A stretch of DNA of 64,000 bases from Shimia sp. CNT1-13L.2 (GCF_024331145.1 NZ_JANDJO010000012.1:1-64000); one strand, 5' to 3'. Shown: positions 15,240 to 24,644, counted from the first letter of the stretch. Translations and numbers: made by a program. Notes: generated from the sequence alone by a model not told the origin.

Positions 15240-17662
15240 ACAAGGAACTGACCCGCGAAGAACGCGCAGATGCGCTGGGTGGTATGGGCTGTAAACGCAA
15301 GCGCGTTGAGGATGCCCGTTTTACCCAAGGCAAGGGCAACTATGTCGATGACATCAAACTGCCGGGAATGCTGCATGGCGATTTCGTGCGCTCGCCCTAT
15401 GCCCACGCAAGGATCGTGTCGATCAATGCCGAGGCGGCGCTGGCTCTGGATGGTGTGATCGCCGTTCTGACCGCCGAAGACCTCGCGCCGCTTGGCCTGC
15501 ACTGGATGCCAACGCTTGCTGGCGACAAGCAGATGGTGCTGGCAGATGGCAAGGTTCTGTTCCAGGGGCAGGAGGTGGCCTTTGTGGTCGCCAAGGACCG
15601 CTATATCGCGGCCGATGCTGTTGAGCTGGTCGAGGTGGAATACGAAGAACTGCCGGTTCTGACCGATCCCCATGCGGCGCTGGAGTCCGATGTGGTTCTG
15701 CGCGAAGACCTGATGGGCGAAGGTGGCAGCATTCCGGATGGTGCCCACGGCCCCCGCAAACACCCCAACCACATTTTCACCTGGGAAGTTGGCGAGAAAG
15801 ACGCGACCGAGCAAGTGATGGGTGAGGCCGACGTGGTGGCCGAAGAGATGGTCTATTACCACCGGACGCACCCATGTCCGCTGGAAACCTGCGGCTGTGT
15901 GGCTTCGATGGACAAGGTCAACGGCAAGCTGACCCTGCATGGCACATTTCAGGCACCGCACGCGATCCGCACCGTCGTCAGCCTGATTTCCGGGATCGAA
16001 GAGCACAACATCCGCGTGATTTCGCCCGACATTGGAGGTGGCTTCGGCAACAAGGTTGGGGCCTATCCCGGCTATGTCTGTTCGGTTGTGGCCTCGATTG
16101 TCACCGGCGTTCCGGTGAAATGGGTCGAGGACCGGATGGAAAACCTGATGACCACGGCCTTTGCCCGCGACTACTGGATGCGGGGCAAGATCAGCGCCAC
16201 GAAGGAAGGCAAGATCACCGGCCTGTGGTGTCATACCACGGCGGACCATGGTGGCTTTGACGCCTGCGCCGACCCGACCAAGTTTCCGGCGGGGTTCATG
16301 AACATCTGCACAGGGTCCTATGACATCCCGACCGCCTACCTGGCCGTGGATGGTGTCTATACCAACAAGGCGCCGGGCGGGGTCAGCTATCGCTGTTCGT
16401 TCCGCGTGACCGAAGCGGCCTATTTCATCGAACGCATGATCGAGGTTCTGGCGATCGAATTGAACATGGACGCAGCCGAGCTGCGCCGGATCAATTTCAT
16501 CAAGAAGGAACAGTTCCCCTATCAGTCTGCACTGGGCTGGGAGTATGACTCGGGCGATTACCACACCGCGTGGGACAAGGCGTTGAAAGCCGTCGACTAC
16601 GAAGGTCTGCGCGCTGAACAAGCGCAGCGGGTCGAGGATTTCAAGGCGGGCAAGACCCGCAAGCTTATGGGCATTGGCCTGACGCATTTCACCGAAATCG
16701 TCGGCGCGGGTCCGGTCAAGAACTGTGACATTCTTGGTCTGGGCATGTTCGACAGCTGCGAAATCCGCATCCACCCGACCGGCTCTGCAATTGCGCGCCT
16801 CGGCACGATCTCTCAGGGTCAGGGTCACGCGACGACCTTTGCGCAGATCCTTGCGACCGAGATCGGCCTTCCCGCAGACTCGATCACCATCGAGGAAGGG
16901 GACACCGACACCGCGCCTTACGGTCTCGGCACCTACGGTTCGCGGTCTACCCCGGTCGCCGGGGCGGCAACGGCCATGGCGGGGCGCAAGATCCGCGCCA
17001 AGGCGCAGATGATTGCGGCCTACCTGCTGGAGGTGCACGACGACGATGTCGAATTCGATGTCGACCGTTTCGTGGTCAAGGGCGCGCCTGAAAAGTTCAA
17101 GACGATGAAGGAAATCGCCTTCGCCGCCTACAATCAGGCCATCCCGGGGATCGAGCCGGGTCTGGAGGCGGTCAGCTACTATGACCCGCCCAACATGACT
17201 TATCCCTTCGGAGCTTATGTCTGTGTGATGGACATCGACGTGGACACAGGCGTCACCGACATCCGCCGTTTCTATGCGCTGGATGACTGCGGCACCCGCA
17301 TCAACCCGATGATCATCGAGGGGCAGGTTCATGGTGGCCTGACCGAGGCGCTGGCTGTCGCTCTGGGGCAGGAGATTGCCTATGACGAGATGGGCAACGT
17401 CAAGACCGGTACACTGATGGACTTTTTCCTGCCGACGGCCTGGGAAGTTCCCAACTACGAGACCGATCACACCGTGACACCCAGCCCGCACCACCCGATC
17501 GGGGCCAAGGGCGTCGGCGAAAGCCCCCATGTGGGCGGTGTGCCGTGTTTCTCGAACGCGGTGAACGACGCCTTCCGCGCCTTTGGTCTGCGCCATACGC
17601 ATATGCCGCATGACCACTGGCGGATCTGGAAGACTGCGAACGAGCTGGGCCTTCACGGCTAA
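15236..17662 (+). CDS. coxL: Aerobic CO dehydrogenase large (Mo) subunit, form I
   Basis: An 808-residue molybdopterin-cytosine-dinucleotide subunit, close to the 809 residues of Oligotropha CoxL. The active-site loop reads S384-Y-R-C387-S-F-R390. This is the form I signature (AYXCSFR) with Ala replaced by Ser, and has the Cys that binds copper in the Mo-S-Cu centre; form II enzymes have AYRGAGR there. GGGFGNKVG and [15 protein letters not shown] bind the cofactor, and GAKGVGESP near the C-terminus carries the catalytic Glu. It oxidises CO to CO2, feeding electrons to respiration. The start is the ATG overlapping the coxS stop. A long open frame on the opposite strand is a codon-bias shadow. 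Confidence 0.96.
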   Translation: MNKELTREERADALGGMGCKRKRVEDARFTQGKGNYVDDIKLPGMLHGDFVRSPYAHARIVSINAEAALALDGVIAVLTAEDLAPLGLHWMPTLAGDKQMVLADGKVLFQGQEVAFVVAKDRYIAADAVELVEVEYEELPVLTDPHAALESDVVLREDLMGEGGSIPDGAHGPRKHPNHIFTWEVGEKDATEQVMGEADVVAEEMVYYHRTHPCPLETCGCVASMDKVNGKLTLHGTFQAPHAIRTVVSLISGIEEHNIRVISPDIGGGFGNKVGAYPGYVCSVVASIVTGVPVKWVEDRMENLMTTAFARDYWMRGKISATKEGKITGLWCHTTADHGGFDACADPTKFPAGFMNICTGSYDIPTAYLAVDGVYTNKAPGGVSYRCSFRVTEAAYFIERMIEVLAIELNMDAAELRRINFIKKEQFPYQSALGWEYDSGDYHTAWDKALKAVDYEGLRAEQAQRVEDFKAGKTRKLMGIGLTHFTEIVGAGPVKNCDILGLGMFDSCEIRIHPTGSAIARLGTISQGQGHATTFAQILATEIGLPADSITIEEGDTDTAPYGLGTYGSRSTPVAGAATAMAGRKIRAKAQMIAAYLLEVHDDDVEFDVDRFVVKGAPEKFKTMKEIAFAAYNQAIPGIEPGLEAVSYYDPPNMTYPFGAYVCVMDIDVDTGVTDIRRFYALDDCGTRINPMIIEGQVHGGLTEALAVALGQEIAYDEMGNVKTGTLMDFFLPTAWEVPNYETDHTVTPSPHHPIGAKGVGESPHVGGVPCFSNAVNDAFRAFGLRHTHMPHDHWRIWKTANELGLHG

Positions 17663-17724
17663 GCTCCCTGCGCGCGCAGCCATGGGGATCGCTGCGCGCG
17701 CCACTCAACCCATTCGAGGCGCTC

Positions 17725-18600
17725 ATGTCCTGGACCACCCTTCAATCCGCGCTCGCGGAACAGAACTACGTCGCATCAGAGGATCTTGCGGTCTCGCTGC
17801 ATCTGGCATTGTCGCTGCAGCGCCCCTTGCTTCTTGAAGGGGCAGCGGGTGTTGGCAAGACCGAAGTGGCCCGCGTGTTGGCGGCTGCGCAAGATACGCG
17901 ATTGATCCGCCTGCAATGCTACGAAGGGCTGGACGCCGCGCAGGCGATCTACGAATGGAACTATCAACGGCAGCTGCTCGCGATCCGCGCCGCTTCCGAA
18001 GCGGGCGAGACCGGCAAGGCGGTCGAGGATCGGATTTTCTCGCGAGAGTATTTGCTGGAACGCCCTTTGCTGGCGGCGATCACGCAGGATGTCTCTCCGG
18101 TGCTGCTGATTGACGAGATTGATCGGGCGGACGAGGAGTTCGAAGCCTTCCTGCTTGAAATCCTCGCCGACTATCAGATCACGGTGCCGGAGCTTGGCAC
18201 CATCACGGCGACCACCGTGCCGACCGTGATCCTGACATCGAATGGCACACGGGATTTATCAGACGCTTTGAGACGGCGCTGTCTTTTCGCCTATGTCGAC
18301 TATCCCGACCGGACAACCGAACTCGCGATCCTGAAAACACGCTGCGCGGGGATCGAGACCCACCTGGCCGAGCAGGTGATCGGGTTCGTGCAGACGCTGC
18401 GCAAAGAGGAATTGGAGAAAGTGCCCGGTATCGCAGAAACTCTGGATTTTGCCGCGGCCCTTATGGGGTTGGGCATTGGTGATCTGACCGAGAATCCCGC
18501 AGCCCTTAAAGCCACGCTCACAACACTTTTGAAAACCCAAAGCGATCGCGCCCATATCACCTCGGACGTAGCACAACGCATTGCGGGGAAAGCCGCATGA
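17725..18600 (+). CDS. coxD: CoxD, MoxR-type AAA+ ATPase for CODH maturation
   Basis: A 291-residue AAA+ ATPase. LLLEGAAGVGKTEVARVL (about residues 34-51) is the Walker A region, SPVLLIDEIDRADEEFEAFL is Walker B, and LTSNGTRDLSDALRRRC holds sensor 1 and the arginine finger. CoxD proteins act in inserting sulfur and copper into the CoxL active site in the cytoplasm. The gene lies 62 bases after coxL and overlaps coxE by four bases, in the usual coxMSLDEF order. Confidence 0.93.
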   Translation: MSWTTLQSALAEQNYVASEDLAVSLHLALSLQRPLLLEGAAGVGKTEVARVLAAAQDTRLIRLQCYEGLDAAQAIYEWNYQRQLLAIRAASEAGETGKAVEDRIFSREYLLERPLLAAITQDVSPVLLIDEIDRADEEFEAFLLEILADYQITVPELGTITATTVPTVILTSNGTRDLSDALRRRCLFAYVDYPDRTTELAILKTRCAGIETHLAEQVIGFVQTLRKEELEKVPGIAETLDFAAALMGLGIGDLTENPAALKATLTTLLKTQSDRAHITSDVAQRIAGKAA

Positions 18601-19784
18601 GCCGTGTGACCCGCTTTGCAGGCCGCGATCCCGGCGCGACGGCGCGTATGGCGGGCTTTCTTGCTCACCTGCGAGAGAATGGCCTGCGCCTTGGGGTGCA
18701 GGAAACCGAAACGGCCTTGTCGGCACTGACCCATGTCGAGGCTGCCGATCCTGCCGAGGCACGCCGCGCGCTGAAGGCGGTGTGCACCGGCTGCAAAGAC
18801 GAGGCGCAGCGGTTCGATACTCTGTTCGACAGTTTCTGGATGGATGCCGGCCGCGTGCGGACCAAGGTGATGCCCAAGGCGACACCGCCTGCAAAGGGGG
18901 ACGACAGTGTGCATTCCTCGCGCGATGCCAAGGGAGAAGACGCCGGCGGAGCAGGAAGCGCCACGACGCCGGACGGCGGGACGGGAGAAGCGGACGGTGA
19001 CGGGGAAGGAAAGCTGATCGCGACCGAGGTGCGCAATCTGTCGCGGCGAGATCTGCGTGATCTGGTGCGCCCCGAAGAGATCGCGCAAGCCGAAGACATT
19101 GCCCGCCGTCTTGGCAACGCGCTGCGTGACCGCCGCTCGCGCCGCCGCATTGCGGCCCGCAAAGGCGACCGGCTGCATTTTCGCAAAACCATCCGGCGCA
19201 GCCTCGCAACCGGCGGCGAGCCCATCCGGCTTATCAAGCGCAAACGCCCCGATCGCAGCCGCAAGATCGTCGCGCTTTGCGATGTGTCGGGCTCCATGAG
19301 TGTCTATGCGCAGGTGTTCCTCGCTTTTCTTGCGGGGCTGATGCGCGGCGATCCCACCGCGGACGCCTATCTGTTTCACACGCGCCTTGTGCGGATCACC
19401 GAGGCCCTGCGCGACAAGGATGCGATGCGTGCCATCGGACGCATGTCGCTAATGGCGGATGGCTTTGGTGGCGGGTCCAAAATCGGCGAGAGCCTGGAGC
19501 GGTTCGCAGGCACCTACGCGCGCCGTTTCGTTGATGGCCGCTCGGTCGTGATGATCCTGTCGGACGGCTATGACACCTCGTCGCCCGAACATATTGATGC
19601 GGCGCTGGCCAAGCTGCGCAAACGCGGCTGCGCCATCATCTGGCTCAATCCGCTCAAAGGCTGGCGCGACTATGCCCCCGTCGCCGCAGGTATGGCCGCC
19701 GCCTTGCCGCATCTGGACCGCTTTGTCGCGGCCAACACGTTGGCGGATCTCGCCGCGCTGGAGAAGGAGCTGGTAACGCTATGA
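18597..19784 (+). CDS. coxE: CoxE, von Willebrand factor A domain protein
   Basis: A 395-residue protein. KIVALCDVSGSMSVYAQVFL (about residues 222-241) contains the D-x-S-x-S metal-dependent adhesion site of the vWA domain, and DGFGGGSKIGESLERF and VMILSDGYDTSS are its further elements. An acidic, Gly-rich linker (about residues 100-140) follows an N-terminal helical domain. MoxR ATPases pair with vWA partners; CoxE is expected to work with CoxD on active-site copper and sulfur assembly. It is coupled to both coxD and coxF by 4-base overlaps. Confidence 0.92.
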   Translation: MSRVTRFAGRDPGATARMAGFLAHLRENGLRLGVQETETALSALTHVEAADPAEARRALKAVCTGCKDEAQRFDTLFDSFWMDAGRVRTKVMPKATPPAKGDDSVHSSRDAKGEDAGGAGSATTPDGGTGEADGDGEGKLIATEVRNLSRRDLRDLVRPEEIAQAEDIARRLGNALRDRRSRRRIAARKGDRLHFRKTIRRSLATGGEPIRLIKRKRPDRSRKIVALCDVSGSMSVYAQVFLAFLAGLMRGDPTADAYLFHTRLVRITEALRDKDAMRAIGRMSLMADGFGGGSKIGESLERFAGTYARRFVDGRSVVMILSDGYDTSSPEHIDAALAKLRKRGCAIIWLNPLKGWRDYAPVAAGMAAALPHLDRFVAANTLADLAALEKELVTL

Positions 19785-20566
19785 CCCCTGCAGAACTGTT
19801 TTCACCCGATCTGGCAGAAACCGCCCAAGCCCTGCGCGCCAAGGAGCAACCCTTTGCCTTTGCAACGATCGTGCGCACCGCCGGAACCACCGCGGCAAAA
19901 CCCGGCGCAAAGGCGATCATTGGTGCCGATGGCACGATCCTGCACGGGTTTCTTGGCGGCGGCTGCACCCGTGGCGCGGTGAGACGTGCCACCCTTGAGG
20001 CTCTGGAAACCGGCACCCCAAGGCTTGTGTCTGTCGCGCCAGAGGACTTCCTGAACGATATCGGTGTCAGCGCCGGGGCCATCGTGGAGGGCGTGCTTTA
20101 TGCGCGCAACGGGTGCCCCTCTCGTGGCACCATCGACATCTTTATCGAACCCTGTCTGCCCATGCCGGCGTTGACGGTGCTTGGGAATTCGCCCGTCGCC
20201 GAGGCTCTGGCGCAGATCGCGCCGCAGTTCCACTGGTCGATCTCGCGTGCAGTCGATGGCGCGGCCGTGTCTGGCAAGATGAGTGCGGTTGTCGTGGCGA
20301 CCCAAGGGCAGGGCGATCTCGATGCCTTGCGCGACGCGCTTTCCCAGGACGCGAAATACGTCGCCTTTGTCGGTAGCAAGAAGAAATTCGCGGCCCTTTC
20401 GAGGAAGCTCTCTGAGGCGGGGGTGTCCGAGGCCGCGCTTGCGACCGTTTCGGCTCCGGCCGGGTTGGACATTGGTGCCGTTACGCCCGAGGAAATCGCA
20501 CTCTCGATTTTGGCGGAACTGATCACCGTGCGCCGAACCTCCATCGAAAGGAGCCAGAATGCGTAA
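19781..20566 (+). CDS. coxF: CoxF, XdhC-family maturation protein
   Basis: A 261-residue XdhC/CoxF-type protein. FATIVRTAGTTAAKPGAKAIIGADG and FLGGGCTRGAVRRA are the N-terminal XdhC domain, with the GGC motif. A Rossmann-like C-terminal domain contains YVAFVGSKKKF and PAGLDIGAVTPEEIALSILAEL. XdhC relatives bind the molybdenum cofactor and help sulfurate and insert it. The stop lies 8 bases inside a following 30-codon ORF. Confidence 0.9.
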   Translation: MTPAELFSPDLAETAQALRAKEQPFAFATIVRTAGTTAAKPGAKAIIGADGTILHGFLGGGCTRGAVRRATLEALETGTPRLVSVAPEDFLNDIGVSAGAIVEGVLYARNGCPSRGTIDIFIEPCLPMPALTVLGNSPVAEALAQIAPQFHWSISRAVDGAAVSGKMSAVVVATQGQGDLDALRDALSQDAKYVAFVGSKKKFAALSRKLSEAGVSEAALATVSAPAGLDIGAVTPEEIALSILAELITVRRTSIERSQNA

Positions 20567-20651
20567 GTTTTTCAAAGCCTTCACACGTGTCTTCAAACCC
20601 TCGCCAGAACAGGCCGAGGTGCTTGCCACGATCAAATACCCCTGTTGCTGA
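20559..20651 (+). CDS. 30-residue microprotein ending in Cys-Cys, between coxF and coxG
   Basis: This short ORF begins MRKFFKAFTRVF, continues with KPSPEQAEVLATIK and ends YPCC. It overlaps the coxF end by 8 bases and has a very good AAGGAG 5-6 bases before the ATG. The stop is 18 bases before coxG. The basic, amphipathic N-terminal half and a C-terminal Cys-Cys pair suggest a membrane- or protein-bound metal ligand, for example for the copper of the CODH centre; this is speculation. I recognise no family. The ribosome binding site, the coupling and the fit inside the operon argue that it is translated. Confidence 0.6.
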   Translation: MRKFFKAFTRVFKPSPEQAEVLATIKYPCC

Positions 20652-20669
20652 CCAAAGAAAGGAACCGCC

Positions 20670-21122
20670 ATGGAACTGGCTGACGAAATCATCATCGATG
20701 CCCCGCGCGACGTGGTCTATGCCGCCTTGAACGACCCTGAGATCCTCAAACGCTGTATTCCCGGTTGCGAAGAGCTGATCAAGAAATCCGACACCGAACT
20801 CGAGGCCAAAGTTGTTCTCAAGGTTGGCCCCGTGAAAGCGAAATTCACCGGAGATGTGGTGCTTAATACCGAGGGGGCGCCAGAGGCGTTTTCGCTGGAG
20901 GGGCAGGGCAATGGTGGCGCGGCTGGCCATGCCAAGGGCGGGGCCGACGTGACCCTGACCGAAGATGGTGCGCAGACCATCCTGCGGTATGAGGCCAAGG
21001 CCGTAATCGGCGGCAAGCTGGCGCAGCTTGGAAGCCGGCTGATCCAAAGCACGGCCAAGAAGCTGGCCGCAAAGTTCTTCAAGGCCTTTGCGGATGTCAT
21101 GGCGGAAGAATCCGTTGCCTGA
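20670..21122 (+). CDS. coxG: CoxG, SRPBCC-family membrane anchor protein
   Basis: A 150-residue protein of the CoxG/SRPBCC fold. The start MELADEIIIDAPRDVVYAAL, then NDPEILKRCIPGCEEL and the repeated Gly-rich strands (KVGPVKAKFTGDVVL, GGAAGHAKGGADVTL) are typical. CoxG is needed to attach CO dehydrogenase to the cytoplasmic membrane. It has AAAGGA upstream. The end of the gene overlaps the beginning of the following XdhC-family gene. Confidence 0.92.
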   Translation: MELADEIIIDAPRDVVYAALNDPEILKRCIPGCEELIKKSDTELEAKVVLKVGPVKAKFTGDVVLNTEGAPEAFSLEGQGNGGAAGHAKGGADVTLTEDGAQTILRYEAKAVIGGKLAQLGSRLIQSTAKKLAAKFFKAFADVMAEESVA

Positions 21123-22065
21123 TCCGCACGTCTATACGGAGCACGCGGTTGACGTGTTGGGGCACGCCGTTGACTTGCTTGATGCAGGTCGGCGGTGTGT
21201 TCTGATCACGTCAATCGATATCAAGGGCGGTGCCGCGCGCGAAGTCGGGTCGCTGGCCGTGGTCTGCGAAAGCGGCAGCATGATCGGCTATATGTCGAAT
21301 GGCTGTATCGACCGGGACATCCGTCTGCAGGCGCTTGCCCTGCTTGAAAGCGACGATCCGGCCAAGACGCTCCGATACGGTGAAGGATCGCCGTTCTTTG
21401 ATCTCAAGCTCCCGTGCGGGGGCTCTCTGGAGTTGCTGTTGGATGCGCGACCAGACCCGGAAGCTTTGCACGACGCCCACTCGGCGCTGTTGGAGAGGAG
21501 CGCGACGCGCATGGATTTCGCACTGCCCGGAGGAAACGGCCTTGCGAGTTTCCTGTATTCGCCAAAATCGAGGCTTGCGATTGCGGGCAGGGGGGCGGTG
21601 TTTCGCGCCACGGTGCAGGTTGCCGAGGCTGCAGGCTTTGAAACTCTTGCGTATTCGCCAGACGAAGCCGATCTTGAGGCCGTGAGGCATGTCTCGTCTT
21701 TGGATCCGGCTTTCATTTCCAATCCGCTGGCCCAGCTGGCATTACCCTTGGACAGCTTTTCGGGGTTTTTGACATTGTTCCACGACCATGACTGGGAACC
21801 GGAATTGTTAAAGGCGGCGCTGATGACCGATGCACGTTTCATCGGGTGTCTTGGCAGCAGGAAAACTCATCAAATGCGCCTTGCTAACCTTCAGGCAGAT
21901 GGCGTCGACACGCAGTCCCTGAGCCGTCTGAAGGGGCCGATCGGCCTTGTGCCCTCGCTTCGCAACGCCCCCTCCATTGCGGTGTCGGCGCTGGCGCAGG
22001 TCATTGAGGCGTTTCCGTCAAGCATTTACTGCACAAGCGGGGAGCGGCAGGGACGGGCGGCTTAG
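21094..22065 (+). CDS. coxI: CoxI-like XdhC-family protein
   Basis: An XdhC/CoxI-type protein of about 320 residues, paralogous in fold to CoxF. DLLDAGRRCVLITSIDIKGG, EVGSLAVVCESG and MSNGCIDRDIRLQALALL form the N-terminal domain, and LPCGGSLELLLDARP the linker. A Rossmann-type C-terminal domain (FIGCLGSRKTHQMRLANL, then GLVPSLRNAPSIAVSALAQVI) closes it. The start is uncertain: ATG 21094 lies well inside coxG, and TTG 21115 has GGAAGA just upstream and overlaps coxG by only 8 bases. It likely assists molybdenum cofactor maturation for CoxL. Confidence 0.85.
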   Translation: MSWRKNPLPDPHVYTEHAVDVLGHAVDLLDAGRRCVLITSIDIKGGAAREVGSLAVVCESGSMIGYMSNGCIDRDIRLQALALLESDDPAKTLRYGEGSPFFDLKLPCGGSLELLLDARPDPEALHDAHSALLERSATRMDFALPGGNGLASFLYSPKSRLAIAGRGAVFRATVQVAEAAGFETLAYSPDEADLEAVRHVSSLDPAFISNPLAQLALPLDSFSGFLTLFHDHDWEPELLKAALMTDARFIGCLGSRKTHQMRLANLQADGVDTQSLSRLKGPIGLVPSLRNAPSIAVSALAQVIEAFPSSIYCTSGERQGRAA

Positions 22066-22474
22066 CCCTGGCAATTTCACAGTTGGAGTTCCTCGGACTT
22101 GAGCCGCTTGTTTAGGGAGATTGATCGGCAAACTCACTTGGCCCCCGGCTACCTGAATTGTTTGGCGGAATTGCTCCATTGAATGGCACCTTTGTCCCGC
22201 GTTTCGGATGTTCGTTCAAAGTGAAGTGAAGGTCTGGTTTCGTGTTGCTGTATCACGGTGCGGGGAGCGACGACGGCTGGCGGCAATGGGCCGTCTTATG
22301 CCCTTCCAAAAGTGAATGTGAGGAGCGGTAGTTGTTTGCAAAAACGATTTTTTCCAGTGTGGCCTTTTGCTTTGGAACCTCCAAACACAGACTTGGAACC
22401 CCGACCGGCCCCTAGATCCGGCGAAGCGCTATGGCATGATGGTTTGCGAATTCGTGGATCCTGCACCGGCGGAA
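22066..22474. other. Intergenic stretch between the cox and isethionate loci, no gene recognised
   Basis: The 409 bases separate the rightward cox operon from the leftward pta gene. Two short overlapping frames exist here but neither has a ribosome binding site or family-like sequence. No clear terminator stem with T-run was found. The stretch marks the boundary between two catabolic modules. Confidence 0.4.
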
Positions 22475-23482
22475 TTAGCCGTGCATTTGTTCGGCCTGTG
22501 CCGCCGTAACCGCGATCATGTGGAGGACATCTTCTGAGGAGCATCCCCGGGAAAGATCGTTGGCGGGTTTGTCGAGGCCCTGCAGGATCGGGCCAATGGC
22601 ATGGGCCCCGCCGACCCGTTGGGCGATCTTGTAGGCGATGTTGCCACTTTCCAGGTTTGGAAAGACAAAGATGTTGGCGTCTCCCTTCAATGGGGAATCT
22701 TCGGCCTTGGACGCGGCAACGATCGGATCAAAGGCGGCGTCAAACTGTAGTTCACCATCGATCAGAAGGCTTGGGTTTTCCGTCTTTGCGAGTTCGGTTG
22801 CAGTTACCACTTTCGAGACCTTGTCGTGCTCTGCGCTGCCGTGGGTAGAGAACGAGAGCATTGCAACCCGGGGCGTTTCCCTTGTGAGCGCCGCGAAGGA
22901 TTTGGCGGATGCCACGGCAATCTGCGCCATTTCTTCCGGGTTCGGATCCACGACGAGACCGCTGTCGGCAAAGATATATGCCCCTTTCTTTGCGTGATGC
23001 TCGGCGCAGAACAGCATCAGAAAGAAGCTGGACACCAGTTTGGCGCCTTCGCGTGGTCCGATCACCTGGATGGCCGTGCGGACGATTTCCGCGGTTGTTT
23101 CCACGGCACCTCCCACGGTTCCGTCTGCATACCCTTTCCTGACCAGAAGCGCCGCGAATAAGTGTGGTTTGGCGACAGCCCGAAGCGCCTTTTCCAGCGT
23201 GACGCCCTTGTGCTTTCGCAGGCCATAGTACAAGAGCGCAAGTTCGTCCCGGAGGGGAGATGTTGCGGGATCGTGTATCTCTATGCTCGCATCAGGCTCT
23301 ATTTTCAGCATAGAGAACTGCAAGCGCACCGCGAGCTCTTCGCCTATGAGAATGATGCGTGCGATGCCTTGCCTGTGGGCTTCGATGGCTGCTGCCACGA
23401 CACGCGCGTCTGTTCCTTCGCTCAGCACGATTTTCTTTTGCGACCGGGCCGCGTTGCGCAGCAGCAGTTCCAGCGGTTTCAT
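22475..23482 (-). CDS. pta: Phosphate acetyltransferase (short Pta)
   Basis: A 335-residue phosphotransacetylase without the N-terminal regulatory domains of enteric Pta. IVLSEGTDARVVAAAIEA, RKGYADGTVGGAVETTAEIVR, MLSFSTHGSAEHDKV and the C-terminal VFPNLESGNIAYKIAQR with GGAHAIGPILQGLDKPANDLSRG stretches are characteristic. It turns acetyl phosphate made by Xsc into acetyl-CoA. It follows the exporter gene by 14 bases in the leftward iseJ-xsc-exporter-pta operon. Confidence 0.93.
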   Translation of the reverse strand: MKPLELLLRNAARSQKKIVLSEGTDARVVAAAIEAHRQGIARIILIGEELAVRLQFSMLKIEPDASIEIHDPATSPLRDELALLYYGLRKHKGVTLEKALRAVAKPHLFAALLVRKGYADGTVGGAVETTAEIVRTAIQVIGPREGAKLVSSFFLMLFCAEHHAKKGAYIFADSGLVVDPNPEEMAQIAVASAKSFAALTRETPRVAMLSFSTHGSAEHDKVSKVVTATELAKTENPSLLIDGELQFDAAFDPIVAASKAEDSPLKGDANIFVFPNLESGNIAYKIAQRVGGAHAIGPILQGLDKPANDLSRGCSSEDVLHMIAVTAAQAEQMHG

Positions 23483-23496
23483 TCTCGAAATCCTTT

Positions 23497-24537
23497 TCAG
23501 TGTCCGAACAGCAGCACGCCCAGCAGAACGAACAGGGCGATAAACAGGGTTTCCGCGACAATCAGAGCGATTGCCTGACCGCCGACGTCGAGGATGCGCT
23601 TCAGAGAGGTTTTCATTCCAACGGCGGCGATCGAGATGAGAAGCGCCCAGCGGCTTATCGAGGACATTGCATCCACGAGGAAGCCGGGGATCAGGTGAAG
23701 CGAGTTGAGCGTGGCGAAGATCAGAAAGCCGACGACAAAGGTTGGCAAGATGGGTGGTCGCTTGCCTTTCTCGACACCATTTTCGGCATATCGCCGTACA
23801 GCGATTGAGATGATCAATACGACGGGTGCCAACATGGCAACCCGGATCAGTTTCACCATGGTCGCCACCTCGCCGGTCTGGTCCGATACCGAGAAACCTG
23901 CGCCGACAACCTGGGCAACGTCATGGATGGTGCCACCAAGGAAAACACCTGATACTTCATCGTTGAAGGAGAACATCTCGGTCAGGATAGGGTAGGCGAT
24001 CATTGCGATGGTCGACAGAACCGTGACCGACAGAACGGTGAAGATCAGGTTACGCTCGGATTGTTCATTCTTGGGCAGGACGGCTGCGATTGCCATTGCG
24101 GCTGAGGCGCCACAGATTGCAACGGAGCCACCGGTCAACAGGCCGAAACGCCAGCCGCGTCCCAGCAGGTGCGCACCAAGCAAACCAAAGAGGATCGTCA
24201 GGACAACACCCAAGACAACCACCGCGATGAGCTGTGGACCAAGGCCGATCATCAGCTCGACGCTGATCCGTGCTCCAAGCAATGCAACGCCAATCCGAAG
24301 GACGGTTCTGGCGGTGAAATCAACACCTTCCTTACAGCTAGCCGCGTCCTCTTCGACCAGAAAATGAAAGGCAATTCCCAGAAGCAGCGCCATGAGCATC
24401 GCCGGTGCGCCATAGTGTTCGGACAAGAATTGCGCGGTGACGGCAACCATGACCGACACCAATAAGCCGCGCCAAATGCGCCGAGCCCACAGACGGGTGT
24501 CCGACAAGGAGAGTTTCGACTGAAGAACAGCGCGCAT
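23497..24537 (-). CDS. YeiH/UPF0324-family putative sulfate or sulfite exporter
   Basis: A 346-residue membrane protein with about ten hydrophobic segments. LLLGIAFHFL, VLRIGVALLGARIS, LTGGSVAICGASAAMAIAAVL and FLGGTIHDVAQVVGAG are hallmarks of the UPF0324 (Cons_hypoth698) family. In Rhodobacterales such genes are commonly found with xsc and pta. The expected job is removing the sulfite released by Xsc, or the sulfate derived from it; transport by this protein is inferred from context. A strong hairpin precedes the gene. Confidence 0.82.
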   Translation of the reverse strand: MRAVLQSKLSLSDTRLWARRIWRGLLVSVMVAVTAQFLSEHYGAPAMLMALLLGIAFHFLVEEDAASCKEGVDFTARTVLRIGVALLGARISVELMIGLGPQLIAVVVLGVVLTILFGLLGAHLLGRGWRFGLLTGGSVAICGASAAMAIAAVLPKNEQSERNLIFTVLSVTVLSTIAMIAYPILTEMFSFNDEVSGVFLGGTIHDVAQVVGAGFSVSDQTGEVATMVKLIRVAMLAPVVLIISIAVRRYAENGVEKGKRPPILPTFVVGFLIFATLNSLHLIPGFLVDAMSSISRWALLISIAAVGMKTSLKRILDVGGQAIALIVAETLFIALFVLLGVLLFGH

Positions 24538-24564
24538 CCGACAAGACCTTTCGAAAACAAGGAA

Positions 24565-24598
24565 GCGCCCCCTTTTGAGAGGAGGGAAAAGGGGGCGC
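24565..24598 (-). terminator. Strong hairpin (attenuator) after xsc
   Basis: GCGCCCCCTTTT and AAAAGGGGGCGC form a perfect 12-bp stem with a 10-base loop in the 107-bp gap between xsc and the exporter gene. On the leftward transcript it is followed by TTCCTTGTTTTCG, a modest U-rich run. It probably reduces read-through, so that Xsc is made in excess of the exporter and Pta, and may also stabilise the upstream mRNA. Confidence 0.7.
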
Positions 24599-24644
24599 GA
24601 GGAAAGCCGGGGCGTGGATCGTGTCGCCCCGGCCGAGGAAATGG

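Noticed and set aside
15035-17704. An 889-codon open frame on the strand opposite coxL
   Set aside because: It mirrors coxL codon positions, has no ribosome site or family resemblance, and the coxL reading explains the region fully. GC-rich third positions keep antisense frames open.
22258-22544. Short frames on both strands between coxI and pta
   Set aside because: Neither has a good ribosome site or a plausible composition, and they overlap each other antisense.
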